A stretch of 64,000 nt of DNA. Origin: Sambucus nigra. Lineage: Eukaryota > Streptophyta > Magnoliopsida > Dipsacales > Adoxaceae. The stretch spans positions 524,453,755-524,517,754 of the forward strand of contig OX422215.1 in NCBI GenBank assembly GCA_949130495.1. The letters run 5' to 3'. The notes under the pieces were generated by a model. The model saw nothing but the letters and a program-made list of their open reading frames with translations. It did not search any database and was not told where the DNA came from. The translations under genes and the position numbers were made by a program. Numbering within the stretch: the stretch's first letter is position 1; each line of letters begins with the position of its first letter. Of this stretch, positions 28,680 through 42,000 are shown one piece after another.

Positions 28680-29932
28680 GTTGAGAAATTTAATAGAATA
28701 GAAAAATAAACTTTTTAAAAGTTCAAAATCTCATGTAGTTTGTAATGTCTTTGTATCAATAATGTTTGCATAGTTCTTTGTTCGAACTTTTGGATGGTTC
28801 GAGGGTATGAAATCAAGGCACATTAAATTTTGAGATCATAGTTATTTAGTTTCAATTTTAAAAATTCATTTGTAACGAGGGAACCCAAAAAATTAGGAAT
28901 GATCATTTATTTACTGTGTTCCATAACCCTCACAAAAAATTAGGAATGATCATTCATTTGTATGTAAAAGTGAATTTTATTGCAAGATTCAAGTCATGAA
29001 TGTTTAGTGTCAATTTTATTATATGAACGCGTAATCTCATATTTGTTCTTAATTGACATGTCAATGTTACGCAGGTGCTGTGACCATGGGGCATGCATAT
29101 GAGTCAATGAACAAAGCAAGATTATTAGTATTATTGTCATAAATGTCATATGTTTAATATTGTTGTGTTATTTTTTTTATTTCTTAAACATGGCGAATAG
29201 TTCTATAAATAGAGGAAACAATGTTCAATTTTTTTCTTAAACAGAGCGGATATCCCTATAAATAGAGGAAACAGATTATTAGGATTATTGTTGGGAGTAT
29301 TTTTCTTTTTTAAATAAGGTGGGTAGTTTTATAAACGAAGGAAACTCTCCAAAAAATTTAAATTATGTAACGCGATATGTATTATATATAAAATTTTATA
29401 ACTTAAATTATATACGACTTAATATTTTGTTTTGTTAGGGGAACGAAATTGTTTCCGCTTTGTAATTATGTACTTCCTGAAAATTTTTATCGTTTTGTGA
29501 TTACATACTTTTTAGAACATTTCGTCATGTGCGCATATGCCATATATGGAGAGACTGCTTTCATGTTTCGAACTTGAGGTCAAATGTAGCATTAGTGTGG
29601 GCATTTGCCATCTCACTTAAGCCCTATCAATGCAATAGACTTTAAAAATTAGCATCATGCCTATCAATTAAAATATTTATAATCGATTAAATAATTTTGA
29701 AAAAAATATCCGTCATTCAGAAAAATTGACAACAATTAATATTTTGAAAAATTATACTATAATACAAAATTTTGACGACTACACCATACGATTCATGCTT
29801 ATGGCCAGTTTTATTAAAATTATACTTTTTTTTGTTGGGGAATAAATTTTTTTTCGTTTTGCAATTACGTACTTTGGAAATTATCGTCATTTTGCGATTA
29901 TCAGCGTGCCTTCAGGCACGGGCATATCCTAG

Positions 29933-30486
29933 TATATATATATGTATATATTTCTTGGTCTAGTGATGGAGATGTTATTACAAGACAGTATGTCATGTTA
30001 TTTTTGTATGATAAGATTGTGTCTAACTTACTTTGCGGCTGACATGCGTGGGAATGGTGTTAAGTTATACTTTTTACGTATAATGTGGGTTACATTATGT
30101 TGTAGTTGCAAGATAGGGTGATAGATTATTTAATAGTCTAGTAGTTGAGGCTTACTAGTATTGGTTATTCCTTAAGTTGGGACACTCATAGTAGACTATT
30201 GAACTTATGATTAAGGGGTAAGTTATGTTTTACATGTGAGTGTCGACAGGTTGGCATGATTACGTAAATGAGTCACATGATTAAATTGGGTTAATATAGT
30301 AAGTATTTCTTGCAAATTTTTAGGCTTTAACCCAATATATTATAAAATATTTTCCAGGTCTTCATAGATAGGAACAATGGGGCTGAGCTAACAAGACTTG
30401 CCACTTTTGTATTTCCAGTTATTTCTCTTCTAAAATTATGTTATTATTTTATCTTAGTTTCAGAGTCTTTATTCAAAGATGGTATG
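29933..30486 (+). mobile_element. Gypsy-type LTR, middle part (tentative)
   Basis: Continuation of the LTR that hosts the Helitron. No coding signal. It ends at the target duplication GTATG (30482-30486) of the next solo LTR. Confidence 0.35.
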
Positions 30487-32936
30487 TGTAACATCCCATA
30501 AAATCCATAAATAGATTAATCGGGTCTAAACATAAATAATATGAGAGTCAAAACATTTTTTTTTATCATTCTAACATGACTTAAATAAAATAAATTGATA
30601 AATATAGCAATACTAAAATAGAACGGTAAAGCCATCCACAACACAACTCGATACCAATCCAAAGAATTATGAAATAAAACTCCACACGATAATATAAATG
30701 CCTCAACAAAATAAATATCCTAACATTGAATACATAATATTGACTCCAATATAATTAATCTTTGAATACAATAATCCGACTCAACTGGATTTGAAAGGAA
30801 ATGAATAAAGTGAAAGTGAGTAACGAGCTCGACACTTACATCCTAAGAATAAACAGCTGGAACAGAAACTGGAAAGATGGATGTATCTCCTACTAAGAAA
30901 GATCAGGGCCAAGGCGGTTGTTGTTACCTACGACTTGAAAAATAATTCCACAAGAAAGATTAAACCTAGAAAGTCTACGATGAGTAATAATGTAACTAAA
31001 TTTGGGCCACTATAACATTAATACATATGCATCCCATATTTTGGTTGCTTTTAAATTATCCCAACCCAAACAAACTAAATATATAATGCATGTCTAATCC
31101 CAATCCCAGGTGAATCCCATATTACATAGTTATATCTTATCTCAAGTATTCATTAGGTACATGCTTCCAAAATCTATAATGGCATTTATACATCTCAAAT
31201 ATAATCAATAGTGTAATGAAAGGAATCATATAATACATTAACTAAGTGATAATTTCACACTCACATGCAAAGAAGATGGGTTACGCTCAAGCCCACAAAT
31301 AAAAGTACGAAGGCATGTCCTTAACACCTTCGGGGATCACTCATCCATACTAGTTATAGTTATAGGGTACCCCAACCCTATAACCTCAAAGTATTAATAA
31401 ACGGGAAATCATTACATCATCACTCTCGATAGACGGGACATCAACATATAGGATCGGGATAAATAGGACTTAGGTAAAGTCCATCTCAATCACTAGGGTA
31501 CCTACATGGTCAACGGTGTACGTTCCCCATCATCAAATCCATCTTAATACATCACCCACGAGGGTGCACATACCCTTGGTATGATTGCATATAAATCATG
31601 CAAAAAAGTACTTAATCCTACTATAGGGATATCTAAAGTACATTCCTAAATCTCGGATGAATATACTCTAAGTATTTACAAGTTCAATTACATCCTGACT
31701 CAAAGTTGTTCAAACCAAAATCCTAAGTCGTTCGAACAAAAACCTAAGTCATTTGAATAAGATCTCCTTTCTCGTTCTAGCAAAACTCTAATGTCGTTTG
31801 AACCCGATAGTCGTAGGGCCCTTCCTCATCCTTGTAAATTGACGGCCATAATCAAATCAAAACCAAGCTTAAATCCTTTAAACATCACATTAACCAATAT
31901 CCTTATAACATAACCTACATACGATTATTACTAACACAAATTAACACTCTTTCTTTGATTCAAACTACATTTAATTTTCTAATTTCAGATTATAAGGATC
32001 TAACCTTAAGTTCATGATTTTAGCAAGTTTAGTCAAATTATCCAATGGATTCATTTCAATAATCCATGTAAGGTTAGGGTTTTTACAAATAAACATTACA
32101 TAAATTCGTGATTCAGTTTAATGATTTAATAACAAAGTTACAATATTTTTTCATTACAAAACTAGGATTAAATATGTGATTAAATCTAATTAGAAATTAG
32201 GTTATAATATGATTACAAATCAAATTTCATGAGTTTAATTATATATTCCAATATACTACCATTATTTTAACACAAACTTAATTAAATTCTTAATCAAAAT
32301 ATACTTGCCTTCGATCGATTGCATGAATCAAATCCCAGATCCTCAGTCTCTTCAATCTTTGTTGCTCCATCTAACTCCTTAACTGCTAGGATTATTTTCT
32401 AATGTGTTATGATATTTTAGGTTTTCTTAATTAAGTTATAAAAGGCACTAATCCCAAAACTAAGCATAATTGCAAAAATGGTCTTAACCCAATAAGCCCA
32501 ATACATGCTCTAAATGGCCCGAAACTTGGCCTAACTCATATACTAATCCAACGGACTTCAATTACACTATTTTAAACTAAAAATGGACTTTATAAGCATC
32601 CCAAGATCCAAACCCAAAAGGGAACATATTTTATAAATTAATTATCTCATTCAATTAATTTATTAGGTGGAACGAGTTAATTAAGTTCAAACTTATTAAT
32701 TAATAAGTTCAGTATGGCTCGGTATTATAAGAACCTACGTCACTATCGGTAGGACCCAATACCGAGGGAATAATACAAGTAAGGAAACTATCGATACCTA
32801 TCCCTGACCATTCCATAACTGCCCAAAATACTAAGTCACTTAATAATATTTACATAGTGAATTAAAGTGTTTTTGCCAATTTACAAAGAATGAAGCACAT
32901 GTATTAATCACGTAACATTTACTACATAAACAATAC

Positions 32937-33000
<64 letters not shown>

Positions 33001-33073
33001 TATGTCACAACAGGCAATTAAAATAATTAAATAAATAATTAATTTAAATACAAGGAAAATACAGGGTATTACG
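30487..33073 (-). mobile_element. Gypsy-type solo LTR, about 2.6 kb
   Basis: Starts TGTAACATCCC and ends GGGTATTACG in plus reading, an inverted-repeat pair typical of these LTRs. Flanking 5-mers GTATG (30482-30486) and ATATG (33074-33078) differ by one G-to-A change and serve as the target duplication. The AT-rich block (ATTAAATAAATAATTAATTT) near the right end suggests minus orientation by analogy with the LTRs at 12596-22848. No interior domain accompanies it, so it is probably a product of LTR-LTR recombination. A (GT)n(TA)n tract lies at 32937-32998. Confidence 0.65.
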
Positions 33074-33078
33074 ATATG

Positions 33079-33338
33079 GATCATGTTGGTGCCGCTTATT
33101 CAGTTGAGATTATTTATGGTTTTTAATGCAATATTATTTATTTATGTTGGATGTTTAGATATTTGATTATTTCATTATTTATTATATTATTCATCGCATG
33201 TTGTGGATAGTTTAAATTCATTACAATCTCATTATTACTATTTTTATTCTAAGAATGATATAAAAAAAAAATCAACGTGCCCGATATTTGTAGTATCGGA
33301 ATGTCCAATCGTCAAGTGAGAAAATAGAGGGTGTTAAA
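33079..33338 (+). mobile_element. Gypsy-type LTR, right end (tentative)
   Basis: Sequence to GAGGGTGTTAAAA, resembling a GGGTGTTACA LTR terminus; resumes the flank interrupted by the solo LTR. Confidence 0.35.
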
Positions 33339-33345
33339 AATGTAT

Positions 33346-33348
<3 letters not shown>

Positions 33349-33425
<77 letters not shown>

Positions 33426-33505
33426 GGTGTGGGTGTGGGTGTGGGTGTGGGTGTTCATGTGCGTGTGCGTGTGCGCGCGTGTGTGTGTATATGTATGTGT
33501 GTGTG
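33349..33505. repeat. Compound (TA)n(GT)n(GGGTGT)n microsatellite
   Basis: TA run, then GT run, then five GGGTGT hexamers, then GTGC/GT variants. Long translated frames across it (Ile-Tyr or His-Pro repeats) are artefacts. The next stretch, 33506-34159, shows nothing I recognise. Confidence 0.95.
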
Positions 33506-34159
33506 AAATAGTTTAACATAATGATATATTTCTTTTAGGGCTTTTGAATTGATATTTTGAATTTAGGTCTAGATTTTGGGTTTGGATAGCTTTGATTGAT
33601 TATTAATGGTTGATTTATTAAGATTTTTTATTTAAGGTTTTTTATTATAAGCATGGTGACCATTAGGGTGTGATTGTAACCATTTGGTATTTATATTATT
33701 GAAGATTGCATCTATAAAATAAGATCATCGGAGTCCAATCCCTCTTGATTAAAAAAAGGTGAATATGAATGGATAAGATCCAACATTAATTCACTCACAC
33801 TCATTCAATGTTAACAGTAACACATATCACTCATTTTTTAAGTATGCAGCTCTTTGATTCTTTGTTTTGAGATTAGATAAAAACTTGAAAGAGGTCATCA
33901 TTTATTAATGGTGACCTTTTCATGAAGATATTTGGTTGAGTGTTCATATTGAGTCTTGATGATTATTTATTTGTAGTTGATTCATTAAACTTTATTTGAA
34001 AACTACAATTATATTATATGTTAATTATGCGCTTGTTGGGTTGTTGTTGGGTAGCGCTTGTGTCTGGTTAAATTAATGAATTAATTACCCCATCTATTTA
34101 CACATGATAGGTAACGATTCTTATAAATTGTTATGGGGTATCCTTTATAAAAAAAAAAG

Positions 34160-35850
34160 AATGGACGTGTGAGATAAACAGATTGGGGGTTGCGTATTTT
34201 AGAGGTGATAATGTGTTTGTGAAATTCACAAAGAGGTGTCTTAATAGTGAAGAGTTCTTACGTCCTTGCACACGTTGTAGAAATGGTAAACTAGTTGAGT
34301 GAAATATAATTTAACTATATTTTCTTAAATGGGGCATGCACGAATATTAGTGGGAGTGAGTTTTTTACGGAGAGATATATTATCCCTTTGTCCCAGAACA
34401 AATTTAAAGTGCGGAAGTGGTGAAGTTAAAGGAGGATATCGTAAAGTATAATATGTTAGATGACCTAATAGATAATGCTTACAGAGTTTATGTGTTATAA
34501 GACAATGAGGATTTTGATAACCCTATGATAGGAAAGATAATGAATCCTGTGGAGGAGGTTCTAGTGATCACGACGATGTTGGGATAACTTTAACGATGAG
34601 TACCTGAGTTTGAAACATGAATTTACACAAAAATCGTACCTAAAATGAAAAAAATCTCGTACAACATTGTATTATATGGTTAGTTTGCATAGTTTGAAGA
34701 GACACTTTGGTTTTTCTAACAATAGCATGACTAGAAATTTTGACGCGGCTATTTCTTCAAAAATAGAACACATTGCCAAATAACTATTCGAGTATGAATA
34801 AAAGTTTAAAAGAACTAGTAGTCAAGTATAAACCAATTCATGCATGCAAGTGTGATTTCATATTATGCCTAAAGGAATTCAAAAATCACGATCATTGTTT
34901 GGAATGCAAAGAACCTGGATTTATGCCAAAACTCGATTCAAATGATAAGAGAGCCTCACTTTCAAAAATTCCTCAAAAGGTGTTGAAATATTTACCCTTT
35001 GGTCCCATGTTGAGGATATTTTTGATTAAACTATGGATAGTGGAGGCAATGACTTGTCACGCTAGAGCAGAAGTAAGGGATAATCGAATGAGTCATCTGA
35101 TTGATTCAATGATTTGTAAATCCATATTTTTTATTAACCGAGACTTTGAAAATTGAAAACGTAATGTTTGTTTGGAAATATAAATAAATGGGCTCAATTC
35201 ATTTGGTAACCTAAGCACCAATAAAAGTGTATGGACGGTATCTTAGGGTCCCATAATATCCCTCCATCATTGTGCATGAGTCTAGAATTGTTTATGTTGT
35301 CTTTATTAATACCTGGGCCAAAAGCACCAAGTCACAACACTGATGTATTACTAGCACCATTAATAGAATAATTGAATGAGTCATAGGCAGTGGGTGTCAA
35401 AGTATATGAGTTCGACAAACTAGAAGAGTCACGTTGAAAGCTACGTTAATTTGAGCAATCCATGATTTCTCGACTTATGGGACTTTATGAGGTTGTAAAG
35501 TTTATAGTTACTTTGGTTGTCCATTTTGTGGAGAGGAAACTGGATCTCAATTTGTTATGGACAGTAACAAGATTATTTTTCATTTTCATAGGATATTATT
35601 TCCTAGCAATCACAAGTTCAAATTTAATAAAATTACTAACTTTTTTTCGGGTGGTGTTGAACATAGGCCATCTACGAGAAAGATTACAAGATCAGAAATT
35701 GAAATGAGAGTTCCACATGTGGACCTAATGTGCTAGGGAAAAAATTTATATTCAAGAAGGTCAAGCGGAAAAACAACTATGTTGAGAATGATGATGAGAA
35801 AAGGAGGGCATATTTTAAAAGGTCAATTTTATTTAACTTATAGTACTGGA
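34160..35850 (+). pseudogene. CACTA (En/Spm) TNP2-type transposase, 5' piece
   Basis: Degenerate but ordered matches to plant CACTA transposases. The N-terminal transposase-associated domain (RPCTRCRNGKLV, then LKWGMHEY, about 34260-34350) comes first. The Transposase_21 core follows: LPNNYSSMNKSLKEL, IHACKCDFILCLKEFKNHDHC (CX-type cysteines), KVLKYLPFGPMLRIF, EAMTCHA (34770-35150), NGLNSFGNLSTNKSVW (35190), then KRSILFNL.YWKG near 35820, matching the KKSIFF-LPYWK motif. The piece 34773-35156 is open; elsewhere stops are frequent. The family excises DNA with CACTA ends and 3-bp duplications. The rest of the gene lies downstream of two large insertions (42001-42951 and 60206-60820). Confidence 0.85.
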
Positions 35851-35944
35851 AGGGTAACCCGTGCGCTATGTATTAGATACCATACATACCAAGAAGAACA
35901 TCATCTAACATCTTATAAGCACAAGCATAAGTGGAATTCATTTA

Positions 35945-36085
35945 GGGCCCGTTTGGTTGCGTAAATTATTTAATTTTATAAATTGATCAATTTGAAATGA
36001 ATAGATTGTTGATGTATTAATTTTAAATGGGTTTAAATCTAATTTTTGGTGTGTTTGGAAAAGAAAAATGGAGTTATTTACTTTT

Positions 36086-36148
<63 letters not shown>

Positions 36149-36386
36149 TAGTATGGTGAGAGTATTTTATGGTAGTGGTGCATTTAAGATTCATGGTGTA
36201 ATTATAAATTGTGCAATTTCAAGCTTTTGGTGAAATGAACTAATTTAAGTTTTTGTGAATCAACATGAATTGGTTCATTTTTGAATTTGTTCATTTTTGT
36301 AACCAAACACTAATAATAATGCAATTCATGAATGAGTCGATTTTAAATTGGCTAATTTACAATTTTGGGGACAACCAAACAGGCCA
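35945..36386. mobile_element. Harbinger-type MITE, 442 bp
   Basis: Inverted ends GGGCCCGTTTGGTTG and CAACCAAACAGGCCA are flanked by TTA at 35942-35944 and 36387-36389, the PIF/Harbinger target. No coding capacity. It contains a (GT)n(GA)n tract (36090-36148). The short ORF across that tract is an artefact. hAT-like GGGCC ends exist too, but no 8-bp duplication is present. Confidence 0.75.
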
Positions 36387-36639
36387 TTAAAGAATGGAGA
36401 AAAGTCACGTCTTTATCTTCGATAGTTGAAAGTTAAGTCGTAATTATGGTTGAAAAAGATAATGCGCCCGAGGTCATATACTTTAACAAGCAAATAGATA
36501 AAGGTGATTTTATACAAACTGCATAACTCTCTCTCTCTCTCTCTCTCGGCGATTCTGCCATCCATAAACCCTAGGGTTTGCATGGTAAAACCTTCATAAA
36601 ACCCCTAAGAATCCAAAACCTCTTAATCCATCCCCATGG

Positions 36640-37423
36640 AGTAAGTCATTTGCAAGTGTTGTAGCCGCTCATGCTAACGTGGAAACCAAGCTTAAAACCC
36701 CTACTATTCACAAGGGAGAAAATGTTATCTTATTCTATCAAGATGATATCAAGAACCTTGCCAAACCTTTCAAATTTTCTTTGGTACGCAAATTCTCTCA
36801 TGGAAGACCATATATGGAAACAATACGTAAGACATTCTTATCCTTTTCTTTAAAGGCAATATATAATATAGGACTATATTATATGTTGCCTCATTCGAGT
36901 GTATAGTGAGGAAGATTTTACCAGACTTCGGCTTCAGGATCAATGGTATATTGGTAGGTTTCCAATGAGAGTATTTAAATGGACTGTTGACTATTGGGGT
37001 GATGAGGAAAGCCCTATTATACCATGTTGGATTAACTTCCCAAACTTACCAATCCATTTTTTTGCAAAATCACCTCTATTCTCTATTGCCCAATTGGTGG
37101 GAAAACCTTTAACCCTAGATGCATCCACTGTCTCTATGAATAGACCAAGCCTTGCATGTGTTTGTGTTAAGTTAAACCTGTTGATGGACCAGACTAAAAG
37201 ACTTTGGGTAGGATGTGGTGAAGGTGGTTTCTGTCAAGAGATTGTCTATGAAGAACATCAACAGTTCTGCAGCCATTGTAGGAAGAAAGGCCATAATGTA
37301 GAAAAGTGTTTGTTCAAGAACCCTACCCTAATAAAAACCAAACCACAAAATAATAAGCCAACAATTGTTCCAAGGTACATAGCCAAGCCAAATAATCATC
37401 AAAACACCTTGCAACCCATTTAA
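36640..37423 (+). pseudogene. L1 ORF1 (DUF4283 plus zinc knuckle)
   Basis: Encodes the RNA-binding partner of plant L1 elements. KSFASVV-like start (36645), KPFKFSLVRKFSHGRPYMETIRK, then after a frameshift near 36880 YSEEDFTRL, QWYIGRFPMRVFKWT, WINFPNLPIHFF and LVGKPLTLDAST, the standard DUF4283 order. A CCHC knuckle, CSHCRKKGHNVEKC, follows near 37268-37310. The first ATG near 36635 is followed at once by a stop. The segment 36899-37423 is open. Beyond it ORF1 decays into a Lys/Asn-rich tail with stops. Confidence 0.88.
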
Positions 37424-37959
37424 GAAAATAAAGAGAGCCTTAAAGAAGTGGAAGGTTTGGAGGAAGGTGAATATGACCAAAGGCAGGAGCACAAACTTAC
37501 TCAAGATGTTAGTCTAAGGAATTAAGTCCAGAAGAATACAACACAAGATCATATTCATAAAATGGCCAACCATATTAACAGAATAAAGCATTGTGATATT
37601 TCGTGTGAAGAAGCCACGATAGTTGAATACTCAAGCCTCTTTCCCAGAAACACAGATCTCCCTGATTTTGAGAATCATAAGACAAAGACAAGCATTATCA
37701 CTTAGACTCAAAAACGGCAGATAACAGTAATGTACTTATAATTACTGAGCTAAAATTATTTTCTCAGGAAGTAGGGAACAAAATTAAGAAGTATAGAGAA
37801 TATAAAGTGAATGATGCAAACAAGAAGCCTCCTCAAAATGAAATTATAAATCAAAAGAAAAAAAAGGAGTATGACCATTGTCCCAAAGATAGTGCCAAAC
37901 GATCCTATTTTTAGAAGACTCACAAGATCAGGTACCAAAGTTCTCTTAAAATCAAAATC

Positions 37960-40900
37960 CTAAAATTTAAATTATTAATCTAATAGTTTGGAATGCAATA
38001 GGAGTTGGTAATAAAGCCACCTATAGAAGAATCAAGAAACTACCAAAAATTCATCAAATTTCTGCTATTGCTATCATAGAGCCAAAAATTGATCAAAATA
38101 AAATCACATCTACCATGTTGAAGCTTGGTTTTAAAGGTTGTTGTTTTAATGTCTCTAATAAAATTTGGTTTTCTGGAAATTTGGAATAATTTGTAATGTG
38201 CTACATGATGACGAGCAGGCCCTATGTGTTAAAGTGTGTCATCAGATGTTGAAAAAGGAGGTTCTTCTAACAATGGTGCATGCCAAATGTACTAATGTTG
38301 ATAGATTACCTCTGTGGACTTGTTTACATATACTTACCAATAAATATATTAATAATCCCAATTTAATCATTGGGGACTTTAATATTGTGTGCTCTCCTAA
38401 TGAGAAAATAGGTGGCAATCCCATCGATTTTCAAGGCTATTAAGAGTTCAATGATGTTATTTCTTTGTGTGGGCTGATGGACCTTGGCTTTTTGGGTTCC
38501 AAATTTACATGGTCTAACAACATAAGTGAGGAAAAATTGATTTTAGCAAAGTTGGATAGGGGTTTGGTGAAAGCCAAATAAATTGTTGAATATCCAAGAG
38601 CTGAAGTCAAACACCTTAATAGATGTTGTTCTGATCATAACCCCCTTCTTATTTCAATCAAAGCCAGTCTTGACAACTGTCCTAAACCTTTTATTTTCCA
38701 AAAAAGTGGTGTAACCATAAGGAAATTCATGATGTGATTGGAAAATCTTGAGCCAGTAAGGAGGATAGAAGTCATATGAGAACTTGGTCTAACAAATTGA
38801 AGAGACTTCGATCAGCTCTAAGGGAATGGAATAAACATACCTTCAAAGATGTCTTTCAAACTGTTAAAGACTTAAGGATATTTTATTTTATGCTAGTAGA
38901 GATAATGAGAGTAGGGAGGCCATGAATTGTATAAAGGCCAAACTCTCATCTGCCCTAAAAAATGAGGAAACTTTTTGGGGGCAAAAATTAGGTATTAAAT
39001 GGCTTAAGGAATGGGATGCTAATACAAAAAATTTCCACTCGTGTTAACTTTAAAAGGAGGAACATGTCTATCCATAAAATCGCTAATATGGAAGGAGAGA
39101 TTATGGATGGCCCTGGTGATATAGAGTCTGCATTTAACAATCACTTTATGAATAACCTTGGTACTGATTCTTGTAACCATCAGAACTCTTTACTGGACAG
39201 GATAATCAATTATTGGGAGAATATCCAAATGAAAATGAAATTTGGAATGCTATAAATGATTTGAATGACGACAGTGTTGCCGGTCCATATGGCTTTGGGG
39301 GGTGTTCTTTAAAAAGTTTTGGGATATTATAAAAAATGATTTGGTTAAGGCCATTCAATCTTTTTTCTCAGGTGCTCAAATTCCTATCAGTTGGTCTACC
39401 ACATCTATTGCGCTTATTCCTAAAATTTCTAATAATATGCACTGTGCTAATTTCAGACCTATTTTCCTTGGTAATTTTAATCTCAAAATTTTTAAACTCT
39501 AGGGTCTTGGTCCTCCTGCCTAAGTTGATTTCTCCTCTTCAAAGTGGATTTACAAAAGGGATAAGTATTGTAGACAACAATCTTCGGGCACATGAAATTA
39601 CTAATGATATTGGCAAGGTGTCATTATCAAGGTGGATATGGAAAAATGTTATGATAGGACATCTTGGATCTTTGTTATCAATGTTTTGAGAAGGTTTGGA
39701 TTCACAGAATTTTTCATTAACATGGTGTGGAGAATTCTCTCAAACAATTGGTTTTCCATTTTGGTTAACGACAAGATGTCTAGTTTTTTCAACTCTAAGA
39801 TGGGCTTAAGGCAAGGAGACCCACTATCTCCTAGTCTATTTATCATTGCATCAGAGGTTCTTGAAAGAGGCCTTCAGCATCAGATGGAAAAGTACGTAAT
39901 ATTTCCATTTTTGTATTCTTGAACCTGCCCCCTTAGTCTCTCACTTGAGTTTTGCAGATGATGTTATCATCTTCACAAATGGTAGCTCAATAAGCCTTAA
40001 AAAACTTGTGGAGTTTTTGAAAGATTATGAGGATACTTGTGGCCAACTTATTAATAGAAGGAAAATCTCATTTCCTGTTGACCCTAAGATGACTAAATAC
40101 AAAAAAGAAGAATTGGTTCAGTTCTTAATCTAAAAGAAGCTTATTTTCCAATCGAATATCTGGGATGCCCTTTATACAAGGGAAGGACAAAATTATCATT
40201 TTTTGATGGCCTCTTATAAAATATCAGGTCTAGGCATCATGGATGGAATTCCAAATTTTTGTTTCAAGGGGGTAGACTTATTTTAATTAAGCATGTGCTA
40301 TCCTCAATCCCTCTTTCTACCCTTGAAGCTTTGAATCCTCCTAAGGGCATTATTAGTAGATTACATAACCTTTTTTACAGATTTTTTTGGGGGAGTAAAA
40401 GTCAAGAGGAGAAGAAGCATCAATGGATAAGATGGAATATAATCTGTAGACCAACTGAAGAAGGAGGTTTAGGTGTTAGAAATTCGGAGGTCATAATCAA
40501 AGTAGGAAGTTATAAACTCTACTGGAATTTAAGAAAAAAGGAAGGTTTATGGGGCAATTTTATGTCGAACAAGTATAAATCTAATATTTGGGAGGGCAGA
40601 TATGGTTCCCAAATAATTAAAAGGATCAGGTCAGTGCATGGAATTACAAATGATCAGATTATTAAGAGTAATGGTTCTTTAATTTGGAATCCATCTATAA
40701 TAGGTGACTTTTCTTTTGCTGTTTCTGTAGATCTATGTAGATATAAATATCCATCATCGCAATCTTATAAATTCATATGGAGCAAATATTGTCCTAACAA
40801 AGTTTTATTTTTTGTTTGGAGACTTTTGCATAATGTTAGTCCTCCTAATAAAGAAGTGCAGAAGCTGGGTATAAAGCTTGCATCTAGATGTATACGTTGC

Positions 40901-41784
40901 TTTAACAATGAAGAATCAATTGGCCATTATTTCTTAAATGGTCCTTTTATAAAATCTATTTGGCAGTGGTTGGGCAGTAGACTTGGCAGCAATCTCAACT
41001 TTAGTTCTATTAAAGCAATGAGGATGACTCGGTGGCTGAAGAATTCTAAGAAAGATTTTTGAAGATGCATCTACAACATTGTTCCCCTTATCACAGTATG
41101 GGAGATATGGAAATCTAGAAATAAAGGAGTTTTTAAAGGGATGGATATGTCAGTTCAAAATACTATTACAAAAATTATTTTATTATCCAGAGACATAATG
41201 GGGAAGTTCTCTTTCAAGAGCAGACCTAATACTAAGGATAATGATATCTTGCAGTATTTTAAATTCTAAATCTCCATTCTTAAGCCCAAGATGATGATCT
41301 TGAGATAGCATAGACCTGCTACAAATTATTTTAAATTAAATGTGGATGGTTCCTCAAGAGGCAGTCCAGGGATGAGCAGCATAGGTGGTGTTATTCGAGA
41401 TGATCAAGGCAGATTCATTAGAGGATTTTATGAATTTCTAGGGTGGACATCTAGCATAGAAGAAGAAACTGAAGCTATTAAAAAAGGCATTCAGTTGTGT
41501 ATTAGCCTTGGTATAGTGCAAGTGGTCATAGAATCTGATTCGAAGAATTCAGTCTAGTACATTTTTAAAAAATGGAAGACGCCTCGAAGATTCCAGAACT
41601 CTATTGTACAAATTCAACAGTTAATGAAGGATCAAAATTCAGCATTAGTCATGTTTGGAGGGAAGTAAATTCAGCAATAGACAGTATGGCAAACTCTGTC
41701 ATTTCATCTCAATCTTCAGATATTTGTCTTTGTTTTAGGGATCTTTCTATGTTGGTTAAAGTCATCTTAATTTGGATAGAGTAG
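37960..41784 (+). pseudogene. L1 ORF2 endonuclease-reverse transcriptase-RNase H, broken
   Basis: Domains in order: endonuclease (VWNAIGVGNKATYRRIKKL, IIEPKID, then IIGDFNIVCSP near 38370 and CCSDHNPLLIS near 38630); connector, heavily shifted; reverse transcriptase (VDMEKCYDRTSW near 39632, GLRQGDPLSPSLFI near 39805, FADDVIIF near 39950); zinc-finger RVT domain (FIWSKYCPNKVLFFVWRLLH near 40770-40830); and RNase H (LNVDGSSRGSPG near 41336, ETEAIKKG, IESDSKNSV). Catalytic motifs of endonuclease, reverse transcriptase and RNase H are mostly intact, but at least a dozen stops and frameshifts interrupt the frame. The longest open part is 40259-41062. RNase H in ORF2 is usual for plant L1s. Confidence 0.9.
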
Positions 41785-42000
41785 AGTTTCCTAACATTAG
41801 AAATGTTCCTTAATGCTTGTAATGGGGTTATTTATAAAACCCCGAGTTTATGCTTTCATGTCATTCGATTTATTAGACTCAAAGATAGAAGTATATTTCT
41901 GTTATTTCTTGAGCTTGTACATGCCACATAGGAGAGGCTCTTTCTCCTAGTTATTTCTAATAAAACTTGTGGGGGTACCGTCTCTCTTCCCTAAAAAAAA

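Noticed and set aside
33425..33455. Telomere-like G-rich hexamer run
   Set aside because: The hexamer is GGGTGT, not the plant TTTAGGG, and it continues directly from a GT microsatellite.
33331..33519. Open frames of Ile-Tyr, Val-Cys or His-Pro repeats on both strands
   Set aside because: Direct translation of (TA)n, (GT)n and GGGTGT microsatellites; the same holds at 20394-20588, 27037-27330 and 54987-55202.
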